Both the position numbers and the translations under genes were made by a program. The notes under the pieces were generated by a model that worked only from the letters and a program-made list of their open reading frames with translations, had not been told where the DNA came from and ran no database searches. From Planctomycetota bacterium (GTDB lineage Bacteria > Planctomycetota > Phycisphaerae > Phycisphaerales > SM1A02), in assembly GCA_021414025.1 (NCBI GenBank), contig JAIOPG010000002.1, positions 62,001 to 126,000 on the forward strand: DNA of 64,000 nucleotides. The letters are read 5' to 3'. Shown here piece after piece: positions 8,496 to 17,001 of this stretch. Position 1 is the stretch's first letter, and every line of letters begins with the position of its first letter.

Positions 8496-8625
8496 AACTC
8501 TTTTTCCTGAAACAACTTCCCCAACAAACTCAATTGAACTCCCTGGCTCATCGTAGAGACCTAGGAAACGATTTTGGGGTTGGTAGTACCTTTTTGTCCC
8601 ACTTGGAGCTAAGACGCGGTGGGGA

Positions 8626-9678
8626 TCATCCCGTAATGCGTAGGTTGTTTGAGGGGACGAATCGGAGCCTGAAATCGCCCTCGCTCATGCGGGCTTGCCG
8701 TGCGAGTTCTGCAATCGTTCCATCCCGTTGATGCCGGACATCAATCAGTGCCTCAATAAATTTCGGCGTGTCATGTGGCAGCGGATTCGGTTCACCGCGG
8801 CGATATCCCAACTGACTGTACTGCACGCAAAAACGTTTATATTGAAATGGGGTGATACATTCCAAGCTGTGCGCTCGCCGCAAAAGGGATGCAATAGACA
8901 CTCGCCAGTACGGCTTCATGGATGCAAGTGTGGCAAGGCTCTTGATTCCGAACAAATACTGCTTGATCTCGCTGCTTGGCATCAGAAACTCACTGGCGAA
9001 TCGATTTGCTTCGTCCTCCATTGACTCTGATGCTGATCTGTGCATGGCCATGTGCCCAAGTTCATGTGCAAGCGAAAACTTGATTCGGTCGGCCGGGGCT
9101 TCGGAGTTCACGAAGAAAAGAGGCACCCCATCGTCGGGCCACTGGCTGATTGCGTCAATATCTGTTGTACCGAACGGGAATCGGAACACAATGCCTCCGG
9201 CGCCCTCTATGGCATCGGTGAGATTAATAATTGGTCCGGCTGGGAGGCTCCAGTTTCCGCGCACCATCCGCGCAATTTCTTCCGGGCTTGCCGTGGTTTC
9301 TTCAATGTCGTAGGCCCGAAACTCGTTCTTGGTTTGGATGTGTACATCGCGCAAAAGTGCCTTGGTTGCGATGCGGCGCAAATTCACCTCGGCCTGTAAT
9401 CGCCGAACATTCTTCTGTAATGAGGTGGACTTCTTTCGAAAGAAAATTGTGCTCAATCCAAGACCAGAGTATCGCTCGTCTTGAAAGAAGAACTCAATTG
9501 GAAATTCGGTGGCTGCAGATACCCGCTCGACCATTTCCGGTGCGGCATCATTCGTTAATTCCATACGAGAAATGAAGGCTTGAGACACTCCCGCCCGCTT
9601 GGCCAAATTGCCTTGCGTCATGTCTCGGATATCGCGGGCAAGGCGCAACATGTCAGAGTTGAATGGCCGATTAATCAT
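8626..9678 (-). CDS. XRE helix-turn-helix / ImmA-IrrE metallopeptidase regulator (RosmerTA antitoxin-like)
   Basis: A 350-residue protein. Residues 10-60 form an XRE DNA-binding domain (LAKRAGVSQAFISRMEL). A central COG2856 domain carries the zinc peptidase motif HELGHMAMH, with a downstream ANRFASEFLMP helix supplying a third ligand. This two-domain layout is used by phage and ICE regulators that cleave repressors (ImmA, IrrE) and by the antitoxin of RosmerTA systems. It overlaps the upstream partner (ATGA), so the two are made together. The C-terminal 80 residues are variable. A prophage repressor or abortive-infection antitoxin are both possible. Confidence 0.85.
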   Translation of the reverse strand: MINRPFNSDMLRLARDIRDMTQGNLAKRAGVSQAFISRMELTNDAAPEMVERVSAATEFPIEFFFQDERYSGLGLSTIFFRKKSTSLQKNVRRLQAEVNLRRIATKALLRDVHIQTKNEFRAYDIEETTASPEEIARMVRGNWSLPAGPIINLTDAIEGAGGIVFRFPFGTTDIDAISQWPDDGVPLFFVNSEAPADRIKFSLAHELGHMAMHRSASESMEDEANRFASEFLMPSSEIKQYLFGIKSLATLASMKPYWRVSIASLLRRAHSLECITPFQYKRFCVQYSQLGYRRGEPNPLPHDTPKFIEALIDVRHQRDGTIAELARQARMSEGDFRLRFVPSNNLRITG

Positions 9679-10280
9679 GCTTCCTTTGGCTTCCTGATCT
9701 TGAGTGTGAACTGCTGCTCGGCTGCAAGTGCGGCGGGCTGGTCCCGAGTCGGGCCGTCAAAGAAGTTCAGTTGTCCGCAATCATCCCCATAGACGCGCCA
9801 ATGCCACAACAGGTCTTCCCATGTGGATGTGGCAACGAAGTACAGACCAGTCGTTACGCCTGATTCTCTGGCGGTCGTGTAGCCAAAGGTCACCCAAGTG
9901 ATGGGTCTGGCGTTGTCCAAGACTGGCTCTTGGTGGTACATCCGTCGCTGCGCTTCGGTGTGGATGTTTCTCGGGATGAGTTGCTCGGTGAGCTTCTTGA
10001 AACGGATCCCCAGGGTCTCCTGCACGATGCCGAACTCTAACCTTCCCTTCTCGCACCAACGGACACGGAGATCGCTCATCTGTTGTCGGACAGAATGGTT
10101 GAAAAATTCATAAAGCAAACTTGCCCGAGATGATGAAGATGTTGCACGCGCAAAGAGCGGGTCCGAGGCGGACAAAGTCAATAAGTGCTCCGATGCCTTC
10201 CAATAGGAATCAATGAGAGGTTTCAGCAGTGGTTTCAAGAGCGGTTTTGCCTGATCAAGCTTGAGTAGTTGTGTTGCCAT
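9675..10280 (-). CDS. Partner of XRE-ImmA protein, possible RosmerTA-like toxin
   Basis: A 201-residue protein translationally coupled to the XRE-ImmA gene. The N-terminus has a short internal repeat (KPLLKPLLKPLID), then Ser-rich and helical segments, and a C-terminal beta-rich part with TWEDLLWHWRVYGDDCGQLNFFDGP. No catalytic motif is recognised. Size and order (about 200 residues, then about 350-residue HTH-COG2856 protein) match what I recall for RosmerTA toxin-antitoxin pairs; this is inference from layout. Its promoter is close enough to give a leaderless message. Confidence 0.65.
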   Translation of the reverse strand: MATQLLKLDQAKPLLKPLLKPLIDSYWKASEHLLTLSASDPLFARATSSSSRASLLYEFFNHSVRQQMSDLRVRWCEKGRLEFGIVQETLGIRFKKLTEQLIPRNIHTEAQRRMYHQEPVLDNARPITWVTFGYTTARESGVTTGLYFVATSTWEDLLWHWRVYGDDCGQLNFFDGPTRDQPAALAAEQQFTLKIRKPKEA

Positions 10281-10286
10281 ACCCGC

Positions 10287-10314
10287 ATTATGCCACTGGT
10301 GTCATGGAAATCAA
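10287..10314 (-). promoter_or_regulatory. Promoter of the two-gene XRE-ImmA cassette, likely leaderless
   Basis: Minus strand TTGATT (10314-10309) and CATAAT (10292-10287) with a 16-base spacer. Only six bases separate the -10 from the ATG at 10280, so transcription would start at the A of the start codon. The AT-rich stretch 10300-10345 is the only low-GC patch between this cassette and the integrase. Confidence 0.5.
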
Positions 10315-10376
10315 GTACAAATATTCAACATTTTATTCATGCCAGATCCTGACGTGGTGTGACTTGGTGTTCAGAT

Positions 10377-11408
10377 TCAGTCCGCTTGACCCAAAAAGGG
10401 AACTTCAACGCTATCCATCGCGGCACGCTGCGTCTCTTCCGGCCGCAAGTCGTAGCGGGCCGTGGTGGCCGGTGATGCGTGGCCGAGGATCTGCTGGACC
10501 GTGCTGATGTCGACGCGGGCCGAGAGGGCGTCGCCTGCAAAGGTGCGCCGCAAATCGTGCGGCGAGCAGCTGACACCCGCGATCTTTGCCCGGAACCGTA
10601 GCCGCTTGTAGATCAGCTGGGCTGTGATGGCCCTGTCTGCCTGCGCACCTCCGCCGCGGTGGATTGGGAAGAAGATCGGGCCCGGAAGCTTGCCGCGCCA
10701 ACGCTGGATCCAGCTTTCGACTGCCTTCAATGCTCCGCCGGTCAGATGGACAATCCGCTCCTTGTGGCCCTTGCCCTGGACCCTGAGGCGGCCGCGGGTC
10801 AGATCGAGATCGGCCATGCGTAGGACTGCGATCTCTGCTCGCCGCAGGCCGACGGCCATGAGGGCCAGCAGCGCGGCATCGCGTGCATCCGAGATTCCGG
10901 GTCCGCTGCACGCCTGGAAGAGCCGGGCCACCTCCGGCTTAGTGAGGTGGCGGCCGCGGGCAACGGTGGATCCGCTGACCGCCTGCAGTTCCTCGCGGGC
11001 TCGCTCGAGCCCCTCGGCGTCGATCCGCCTGGCCAGCCAGCACTGTTTCATCACGCCGCGGATGCTCATCAGGACACGGTTCACGGTGGCCACAGCCAGG
11101 CCGCGGGAGAGTAGGGCGGCCCGGAGCTCTCCGAAGCGGGACTTGCCCAGCAGGTGCCACTTGAGTTCACAGGCCGCGGCGAATCTGGAAACTGATCCGA
11201 AGGTGCGATCGGCGCCGCCCGGGGTCTTGAACCGGGCAGGGACAAGAATCTGGGCGGCCAGGGCGATGGCGGAAGCGGCGGCTCGCCGCCCTTCGTGGGT
11301 GGACATGGTCCTGACGAACGCCGCGGCCGGCGATGCCACGGCGAGCTTGACCAGGGCCTCGTCCAGGTCGCTCAAACCGTCCGATTTCGATGGCTTGGAC
11401 TGGCTCAT
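10377..11408 (-). CDS. Tyrosine recombinase / phage integrase
   Basis: A 343-residue site-specific recombinase. The SAM-like N-terminal DNA-binding domain covers roughly residues 60-170; the catalytic domain has Arg I (LMAVGLRRAEIAVLRMADL), the HxxR box (SPHDLRRTFAGDAL), and the final His and Tyr (ILGHASPATTARYDLR), so all key residues are present. The start at 11408 (MSQSKPSK) leaves a 91-base gap from the methyltransferase; an upstream ATG at 11459 is also possible. It would excise and integrate the prophage, though it lies far from the presumed attachment site. Its sequence is not closely like the integrase of the second element. Confidence 0.9.
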   Translation of the reverse strand: MSQSKPSKSDGLSDLDEALVKLAVASPAAAFVRTMSTHEGRRAAASAIALAAQILVPARFKTPGGADRTFGSVSRFAAACELKWHLLGKSRFGELRAALLSRGLAVATVNRVLMSIRGVMKQCWLARRIDAEGLERAREELQAVSGSTVARGRHLTKPEVARLFQACSGPGISDARDAALLALMAVGLRRAEIAVLRMADLDLTRGRLRVQGKGHKERIVHLTGGALKAVESWIQRWRGKLPGPIFFPIHRGGGAQADRAITAQLIYKRLRFRAKIAGVSCSPHDLRRTFAGDALSARVDISTVQQILGHASPATTARYDLRPEETQRAAMDSVEVPFLGQAD

Positions 11409-11499
11409 AAATCCGCCGCCGTTGAGGGGATGGAAACATCTATTCTCGAAACCTTCCATATGTAGAGCGTTTTCCCGATGCTTCTGATAGGTGATCGGG

Positions 11500-12777
11500 C
11501 TAGGCACATCGCTTTTTTCCTTTTCGTGCCTCGGGCTGGTCCTGAATGAACCGTTCAGTGAAGAGGTTCCGGTGCTCGGCGAGCCGTTCGTAGGCAAGTT
11601 TGATCGTGTCTGGGTTCAGTTCAATTCCGACGAACCGGCGACCATGCTTGAGGGCGACGGCGCCAGTGACCGCGGTGCCGGCGAATGGGTCTAGCACCAA
11701 GCACGGGACGGGCTGCTGGTGGTGGCCACAGCCTGGCTTCCACCCGACCGTTTCCGTGTGCGTGACGTGCCTGCCCGGATCTCGCGGGCCTTCGACAGCT
11801 GAATTGCCGGTTGACTTGGTCTGCCTGCCTGGCCGGGTGGCGACACGGGTCTTTTTCTTGATCCCGACCCATGGCGCCCCGCACTTCGGGCAGCAGCCGC
11901 GATCGCTGGTGCCGGCGAGGATGCAAGGCTCGACGAGTTTGGGTGGGAAGGTGGCAAAGTGGGCGCCGCGGTATGGCAGGGTCGCGACCTGCCACACGCT
12001 GCGCTTGTTGCGTGATGTCCCTTCCCACGGGACCGAGCCTGCGACATTGCCGGAGGTTTGGCCTTGATCGTCGACAGGAATGCCGCGCATCGCGGCTGGC
12101 TTTCGCTTGAGGTTGCCGGACCTGATGGTGTGATTTTCGGGCCGATCAGATTTGAGGTTCACCGAAATCTCTTTGATTGCCTCGGCGTCGAAAAAGTACC
12201 GTCTGCTTTTGCTCAGCAGGAACATGTACTCGTGCGACTTTGTGCACCGATCGCGTACGCTTTCCGGCATGGGGTTGGTCTTGAACCAGATGATGTCCTG
12301 GCGGAGCCACCACCCATCGGCCTGCAGGGCAAAGGCGAGGCGCCACGGAATCCCGATCAGATCTTTGGGCTTGAGGTCTTGGCACGCAACGACGCTCGAG
12401 CTTCTCCGGCCAGATCCGGATCCGCGGCCGGTTCGCTTCGATCGAACAACGGAAATCTTCTTGTGGCGCACAGCTTGACCGCCGGCTCGGTGTGACAGGG
12501 TTCCATTTTCCTGAATGTTCGGCTTCCGCGCACCTTGGCCGTTGTAGGTGTCGCCGATATTCAGCCAAAGCGTGCCGTCATTGCGAAGCACGCGATGGAC
12601 CTCTCGAAAAACCGTCACCATGCGATCGATGTAGGCATCGGGCGTTTCCTCCAGGCCGAGCTGCCCATCGACGCCGTAGTCGCGAAGGCCAAAGTAGGGT
12701 GGCGAAGTGATGCAGGTCTGAACGCTATTGGCCTTCATGGTCCGCAAGACCTGGATGCAGTCGCCCTGGTGGATCAT
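11500..12777 (-). CDS. DNA methyltransferase, N4-cytosine/N6-adenine type (beta order)
   Basis: A 425-residue enzyme with catalytic motif IV first (TSPPYFGLRDYG) and SAM-binding motif I near the C-terminus (LVLDPFAGTAVTGAVAL, then FVGIELN), the beta-class arrangement. SPPY suggests N4-cytosine methylation but N6-adenine is possible. Between them lie a Ser/Arg-rich insertion and a CPKCG/CGHHQQP zinc-like cluster, typical of phage-borne members. The start at 12777 overlaps the upstream stop by ATGA. No restriction endonuclease gene is next to it, so it is probably an orphan enzyme protecting phage DNA. Confidence 0.88.
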   Translation of the reverse strand: MIHQGDCIQVLRTMKANSVQTCITSPPYFGLRDYGVDGQLGLEETPDAYIDRMVTVFREVHRVLRNDGTLWLNIGDTYNGQGARKPNIQENGTLSHRAGGQAVRHKKISVVRSKRTGRGSGSGRRSSSVVACQDLKPKDLIGIPWRLAFALQADGWWLRQDIIWFKTNPMPESVRDRCTKSHEYMFLLSKSRRYFFDAEAIKEISVNLKSDRPENHTIRSGNLKRKPAAMRGIPVDDQGQTSGNVAGSVPWEGTSRNKRSVWQVATLPYRGAHFATFPPKLVEPCILAGTSDRGCCPKCGAPWVGIKKKTRVATRPGRQTKSTGNSAVEGPRDPGRHVTHTETVGWKPGCGHHQQPVPCLVLDPFAGTAVTGAVALKHGRRFVGIELNPDTIKLAYERLAEHRNLFTERFIQDQPEARKGKKRCA

Positions 12778-13259
12778 CGCTTGAAACGCTGCCGCGCGAC
12801 CAGGATGCGGGCACAATTCTGACATTGCCTGCCCGGGCGATGTTCTTGCAGGCTTGCGAACGCCTCCACATCGGATGCGTTGCACAAAGTTTTTCGCGGT
12901 GATGACCAGAAATGCGCCTTCTTGTTCCCGTGGCTCGCGAGCCACAGTCCTGGAGATCTCGGGGTTGCCGCCGGGTTCGGGGTCGCTGATCTAGCGATGT
13001 CGATTCCTTTCTCGGCCAGGGCAAGTGTCCAGAAATTGCGCATCTCAAGCGTGCAGTGCTCCATCGCGTCCACCCAGGTGGGCCAGCGCTTGTGAGCCAT
13101 CTGGAACTTCATTTGGTAAAAAATGCTCTGCTGATTGTGCGGGAGGTGAGGATCGTGGGCCGTAGCACACTCGGGGCATGTACCAGGCGCTGCCGGCAAC
13201 AGCATCATCGCCGGCGGAGGATCCATGCGCGTCGATGATGACTCGTTCGGATTCGTCAT
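12774..13259 (-). CDS. Conserved phage protein with Cys/His pairs, unknown
   Basis: A 161-residue protein. CPECATAHDPHLPHNQQS at residues 28-45, followed by FYQMKFQMAHKRWPTWVDAM, is a block I recognise from hypothetical proteins in many temperate phages; no function is assigned to it. The second half, with CQNCARI near the end, differs. It overlaps both neighbours by ATGA and sits between MazG-like and methyltransferase genes, so it belongs to the nucleotide/DNA metabolism block. Confidence 0.75.
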   Translation of the reverse strand: MTNPNESSSTRMDPPPAMMLLPAAPGTCPECATAHDPHLPHNQQSIFYQMKFQMAHKRWPTWVDAMEHCTLEMRNFWTLALAEKGIDIARSATPNPAATPRSPGLWLASHGNKKAHFWSSPRKTLCNASDVEAFASLQEHRPGRQCQNCARILVARQRFKR

Positions 13260-13855
13260 TCTGATGCCTCTTTGCAGATCCTTTCCGGGAAACCTTCCCG
13301 AACGCTGATGGCGTTGAACTTCTTGACCACAGCTTCACCGAGACTCTTGCCCAGCCTGGCCGCGCACAGGTCCGCATAGATCACGGCGTCCGCCAGCTCC
13401 TCCATGATCTTTTCCTCGGCATCTTGCAAACCGGCCGGCACATTGCCGTGTTGCTGGATCGAGCTCAGAATGCGGCGATGCTTTTTCCCGGCGTTCAACG
13501 CTTCGCCAGCTTCACCACCGAAGGCCAGTAGCCAGTCGTTGACGCTCCAATCTTCCAGTCCGCCCGGATGCCATCTCATGGCCCGTTCGACATTGACGGA
13601 GCGCAGCGCATTAAAAGACAGGGATTCATCATGCTTGAGGCGCTCGCGGAGTGTGTAGATTTCGTCGCGCATCTTCGTTTCCAGACCGCAACTGCAAAGG
13701 CCGAGCTTCGGAGAGTGGACATTGCACCCATCCGCGTGCCGATACTCGGCGCAAAGCAAGATTTTCGAGGCCGTTGCGTTGATTTGATCTGTAGACAGCG
13801 GTTGATCCTGTTTGCAGGTACACCACGATTGGCCGTGTATTGGGCAGTCGCTCAT
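13256..13855 (-). CDS. MazG-like nucleotide pyrophosphohydrolase domain protein
   Basis: A 199-residue protein. The N-terminal 60 residues hold Cys clusters (CPIHGQSWCTCK and LCSCGLETK). The C-terminal 110 residues resemble phage MazG-like/DUF550 proteins: EAGEALNAGKK and EELADAVIYADLCA supply the ExxE and ExxD metal-binding pairs. Such enzymes hydrolyse NTPs or dNTPs, or blunt (p)ppGpp signalling during infection. The Cys-rich N-terminus is an unusual addition. Its start lies immediately beside the stop of the preceding small gene. Confidence 0.7.
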   Translation of the reverse strand: MSDCPIHGQSWCTCKQDQPLSTDQINATASKILLCAEYRHADGCNVHSPKLGLCSCGLETKMRDEIYTLRERLKHDESLSFNALRSVNVERAMRWHPGGLEDWSVNDWLLAFGGEAGEALNAGKKHRRILSSIQQHGNVPAGLQDAEEKIMEELADAVIYADLCAARLGKSLGEAVVKKFNAISVREGFPERICKEASE

Positions 13856-13963
13856 TTATGGAATCCTCTTGATGACAACGGAACATGCGTAAAGGCAAAA
13901 CACGAATGTGGACACGGCTCCGATGACCAGCAGAAATCTGTATGCCAACTTTTCAATTCTCAT
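13856..13963 (-). CDS. Small membrane protein (35 residues)
   Basis: The start at 13963 (MRIEKLAYRF) overlaps the upstream stop by ATGA. About 20 hydrophobic residues (LLVIGAVSTFVFCLYACSVV) form one membrane segment, with basic residues at both ends. Such small phage membrane proteins can act in lysis control or superinfection exclusion, but nothing specific is visible. Confidence 0.5.
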   Translation of the reverse strand: MRIEKLAYRFLLVIGAVSTFVFCLYACSVVIKRIP

Positions 13964-14196
13964 TTCTTGCCTTTCCGCCCGCGACTGGAGGGCATGGCCG
14001 GATCGCTCTTGCGGGCGTATTTGAACACCGATGCGCGCCACTCTTCGCAGAGTCGAACAAGATCATCGAGCGGGATTCCAGGCAATTCGATTCGACGCTG
14101 GATTTCCTCCGAACCCGTGTCGTGCTTGTTCTTTGACGCTGTGTAGTAGGTTGCTCTAGGAACCTCAAACGCTTGCGGTTTCAGTTCGATCTTCAT
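13960..14196 (-). CDS. Small basic protein, unknown
   Basis: A 78-residue protein coupled to both neighbours. The middle part (GIPLDDLVRLCEEWRASVFKY) is amphipathic and the C-terminus is a run of basic residues (SSRGRKGKK). The start MKIELKPQAFEVPRATYYTA is immediately adjacent to the upstream stop. It could be a small DNA-binding or terminase-like accessory; no family recognised. Confidence 0.6.
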   Translation of the reverse strand: MKIELKPQAFEVPRATYYTASKNKHDTGSEEIQRRIELPGIPLDDLVRLCEEWRASVFKYARKSDPAMPSSRGRKGKK

Positions 14197-14403
14197 TTAG
14201 TTTTCCTTATCTGCCTGTTGAATGACATCCTTCGTCAATCGCAGCACCGCCGACTTGTCGCGAATGTGGCGCAACACCAGCGGCCCGTGCTTGACCTCGT
14301 AGTCTCGGATGATCGCGACCAGCATGTCCGCGTTGATCGGAAGCGGAACTTCGCCGACGATCACGAACTCGGGCTTGCGGTAGTCGAGCTTCCGATCAGC
14401 CAT
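14197..14403 (-). CDS. Small protein, unknown
   Basis: A 68-residue protein (MADRKLDYRKPEFVIVGEVP...) with mixed strand and helix, directly abutting the next gene and overlapping the previous one by 8 bases. No motif or family recognised; supported by tight packing in the operon and a start context shared with its neighbours. Confidence 0.6.
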   Translation of the reverse strand: MADRKLDYRKPEFVIVGEVPLPINADMLVAIIRDYEVKHGPLVLRHIRDKSAVLRLTKDVIQQADKEN

Positions 14404-14620
14404 TGAGCGTCCCGCGGTGATTGATCTGAGTGACCCTGGCTCCCTTGCCGTCCCCGAACTTCTCCCTGATCACGCGCTTCGCCTTGGCGAGCGCCTGCGT
14501 CATGGATTCGGTCTTGGTAGTGATCCACAGGCCGCGAGAGTGGCTGTGGTCGCGCGTGACGCGCCACAGATGGAGTCCGTTGAGCCTGCTGCGTTTTTGA
14601 TTCTTCGCTGTAGCGTCCAT
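14396..14620 (-). CDS. Small basic protein, unknown
   Basis: A 74-residue, strongly basic protein. ESMTQALAKAKRVIREKFGD is a clear amphipathic helix, and the N-terminus is Lys/Arg-rich. It overlaps the downstream gene by 8 bases. Charge suggests nucleic-acid binding; no family recognised. Confidence 0.6.
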   Translation of the reverse strand: MDATAKNQKRSRLNGLHLWRVTRDHSHSRGLWITTKTESMTQALAKAKRVIREKFGDGKGARVTQINHRGTLNG

Positions 14621-14653
14621 GCTTCCTGCTTTCTGCCTTTCGGCGTTGGTGAC

Positions 14654-15109
14654 TCATCCCGCGGTCAACAGCAACTGCTTTCCCTTGCCCGTCCGGTAGG
14701 CGTCCTCGATGCCAGGCATGATCCGATCGCCGACGGTGTCGCCTTCGGGCAGCACCGTGTAGGCCATGAACTCCTGCTCGAAGGTCGCGACGCCGCTCTC
14801 AACGGCTTCCAGCTTCGCCTTCACCACGAGGGCGAGGGCACGCCATCGCTGGCGAATAGCCTGCTCCATGGCCGCCTGCACGAGCCCGGGCTTGCTCCGC
14901 CTGCGTCCGGCGTCGGTTACGGTGAACTTTTCGCGATCGGGCATCGGAAGCCGCAGCCTGATTTTCCTGTTCGACGAGACGAACATGATCTCGGCGCCGG
15001 CGGAGCTGTTCATGTAGGCGAATGTCGACGCGCCGTAGCGGGCGAGGATCTGCTCGATCTCGTTGCGGGACTTCTCACAGCTCACGCTGGTCGTGCTGGC
15101 GTACTTCAT
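14654..15109 (-). CDS. Conserved phage protein (YASTTSVSCEKSRNEIE family), unknown
   Basis: A 151-residue protein. The opening, KYASTTSVSCEKSRNEIE followed by ILARYGASTFAY, is a block I recognise from hypothetical proteins in temperate phages; function is unassigned. The middle has basic RKIRLRLPMPDREKFTV and a helical ALALVVKAKLEAVESG. ATG 15109 overlaps the upstream stop by ATGA and is preferred to the ATG 39 bases earlier. It lies in the replication/early block. Confidence 0.75.
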   Translation of the reverse strand: MKYASTTSVSCEKSRNEIEQILARYGASTFAYMNSSAGAEIMFVSSNRKIRLRLPMPDREKFTVTDAGRRRSKPGLVQAAMEQAIRQRWRALALVVKAKLEAVESGVATFEQEFMAYTVLPEGDTVGDRIMPGIEDAYRTGKGKQLLLTAG

Positions 15110-15336
15110 GGCAGTTGCTTCTCCATTTTCGTTTTTAATTTTTGCCATCGCTTCAACCGGGCATAGGCCCGCTTGAATGGTTCGCGGACACCGTCAAGCT
15201 CGAGGTACGGAAGGTTGAATCCCTCCCAGTGTTTCATGGCTTCATCGAACGACTGGTATGACTTCCACGCTCCGACTCCATTGCGGATCACGAATGCGAA
15301 CCGCCACGGCTCGCGCTTGAACTTGACATTGCTCAT
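15106..15336 (-). CDS. Small aromatic-basic protein, unknown
   Basis: A 76-residue protein starting MSNVKFKREPWRF, with many Trp, Phe and Lys residues and a basic C-terminal helix (FKRAYARLKRWQKLKTKMEK). The start overlaps the upstream stop by ATGA, which decides against a longer frame. Likely nucleic-acid binding from charge; no family recognised. Confidence 0.6.
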   Translation of the reverse strand: MSNVKFKREPWRFAFVIRNGVGAWKSYQSFDEAMKHWEGFNLPYLELDGVREPFKRAYARLKRWQKLKTKMEKQLP

Positions 15337-15821
15337 ACGAAAATTCCTTCCTGTTCCGATGCGGCCGCTATTCGTGCGAGTGCGGCGTCCACAAACCCGA
15401 TCACGCTGCGCGGCCATGAAGCCGGATCGGATTCAGTCGGTTCGGTGAGCGTGATTCCGGACTCGCGGATGTTTTGAAACGCCGCCCGGATTGCGTCGGG
15501 GCTCGATCGCTTGATCCTCGCGATTGATTCCTGTCGCTCAGAATCGCAAATCGTTTCGTGTGCGAGTCTCGCGGCGAGCGCCTTATTTTCGCCGTGACCA
15601 GCCATTCGCCTGGCGAAACGCTTGCACTCCTGCAGCAGCTCGTCGCTGGTGATGAAAGTCCGAGTCAGAGCGCGGCGAAGGTAATGAGTCGCATCGATCA
15701 CAATCTGATCTTCGAATTCGGCCAGCGCGTCGAGCGCGGTCTGGTATTTCATCGAAGTCGGTTTGGCCCACTTGGCTGAAGAGAACAACTCGAGCACAAT
15801 TTTCAGTGTCTCGGCTTGCAT
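15333..15821 (-). CDS. Phage helical protein, unknown (downstream of DUF1376 gene)
   Basis: A 162-residue, almost wholly helical protein starting MQAETLKIVLEL. The start overlaps the stop of the DUF1376 gene (TAATG). ALTRTFITSDELLQECKRFARRM and IRAAFQNIRESGI are typical of small replication accessory proteins such as helicase loaders, and its position directly after a DUF1376 protein would suit that, but no diagnostic motif is visible. Confidence 0.6.
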   Translation of the reverse strand: MQAETLKIVLELFSSAKWAKPTSMKYQTALDALAEFEDQIVIDATHYLRRALTRTFITSDELLQECKRFARRMAGHGENKALAARLAHETICDSERQESIARIKRSSPDAIRAAFQNIRESGITLTEPTESDPASWPRSVIGFVDAALARIAAASEQEGIFV

Positions 15822-16777
15822 TACGCCGCCTCCTTCGGATCGAGATATTTGCCGTCGCTGAACCAGGTCTTTGGCTCGGCGATGAACCGCTTCTCGCGGC
15901 CGCGGCACGCCTTCGCATAGGCTCGCACCCGTTCGATCAGGAGCTCGATCGCCTCGACCGGATTCTCCAGGTCGTTGGCGTCGGCGATGCGCCAGCACGC
16001 TTGGCGGATCAGCTCGAACGCCGCGATTTTCCCGGTTTGCTTCGGATATTCGGCCCACACACGCTCGCACTCGCTGTCCGGGATCTCGAATCTCTGCCCA
16101 TGGCCTTGGCCATCACGCGCGCACTCACTCCCGCCGGCGGAGCCGGAGAGAGAGTGTTTTATATCTCTTCCCTTCTCCTTCCCTTCCCTTCTCTTCTCCT
16201 TGGACTCAGTTACTGAGTCTGTCACAGACTCTGTAACTGAGTCTGTTGAGCAGGGTTCAAGCGTCAGTGACAGACGCTTAATTTCGGATTCAAGCCGATC
16301 CGACTCCGTCTGTGACTTCGACTCGCGCAGGTGCTTCTGCAGGGCCGCGATCCGGGCCTTGAGCGTCTTGAACCGCTGGGCCTGCTTCGCCTGGTAGGCC
16401 GTGTTCACGCCCTCGGCGACCGTGGCGTGGTACAGGCGTCCGTCGTTGGATTGGTTCCAGCCGCGGAGAGCGTTCTTGGCCACCTTGCGCCACGCCTTCA
16501 GATCTCGTCCAAGCTCGGCCAGGCGGCACAGCTCGACCTCGTCGGATGGAAGGCTCCCTGCGGGCACCTGGTCCCACGACCTCAGCCAAAGTGTCACACC
16601 GGCCCGCCATTCCGAATCGCTGCTCTTGGCGTGGAACGACGATCCAAACAGTCTCGCCCGGAAGATCGGCGTGTGCGGAAAATCGCGCAGATCGCAATTG
16701 CACGTGGTCAGCGGCGACGGCAATTCGGTGGCGTCGGTGCTCGTCTGCTGGGGTTCCTTGGTGTCCATGTTTTGCAT
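15821..16777 (-). CDS. DUF1376 replication-associated protein
   Basis: A 318-residue protein. Residues 45-125 match the DUF1376 pattern of phage replication proteins (FHAKSSDSEWRAGVTLWLRS, VELCRLAELGRDLKAW, then NDGRLYHATVAEG). A long coiled coil follows (FKTLKARIAALQKHLRESKS), then a short tandem repeat TDSVTESVTDSVTES encoded by repeated DNA near 16198-16245, a basic linker, and a C-terminal domain (ERVWAEYPKQTGKIAAF) like that of replication initiators. ATG 16777 follows AAGGAT; an ATG nine bases later also fits. Probable initiator or helicase-loading partner. Confidence 0.7.
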   Translation of the reverse strand: MQNMDTKEPQQTSTDATELPSPLTTCNCDLRDFPHTPIFRARLFGSSFHAKSSDSEWRAGVTLWLRSWDQVPAGSLPSDEVELCRLAELGRDLKAWRKVAKNALRGWNQSNDGRLYHATVAEGVNTAYQAKQAQRFKTLKARIAALQKHLRESKSQTESDRLESEIKRLSLTLEPCSTDSVTESVTDSVTESKEKRREGKEKGRDIKHSLSGSAGGSECARDGQGHGQRFEIPDSECERVWAEYPKQTGKIAAFELIRQACWRIADANDLENPVEAIELLIERVRAYAKACRGREKRFIAEPKTWFSDGKYLDPKEAA

Positions 16778-16791
16778 CGCTGATCCTTGCC

Positions 16792-17001
16792 CTATGTCTG
16801 GCTGGAACGCGTCCATGCGCTCCGGCACGCTCCGCGTGCTTGCCAGCCCGACCCGCTGGCGGTCATGGCTCTGGCGTCACAGTTCCCATGTAACGCGGTC
16901 AACGAGCGGTGCCCCGAGGTCCGGCTCCGACGCCGGACCTCGGATGCATCGCCGTTCCCTTGGGTGTCGCCCTGCGGGTTTGAGAGATTGATTCGGTTCA
17001 T
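16792..17001 (-). CDS. Possible small Ser/Arg-rich protein
   Basis: A 69-residue frame whose start overlaps the C5 methyltransferase stop by ATGA and which ends just before the DUF1376 gene. Composition is biased (Ser, Arg, Gly) with no motif, so it may be a shadow frame; coupling to the upstream gene and the otherwise empty 220-base gap are the only support. Confidence 0.35.
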   Translation of the reverse strand: MNRINLSNPQGDTQGNGDASEVRRRSRTSGHRSLTALHGNCDARAMTASGSGWQARGACRSAWTRSSQT

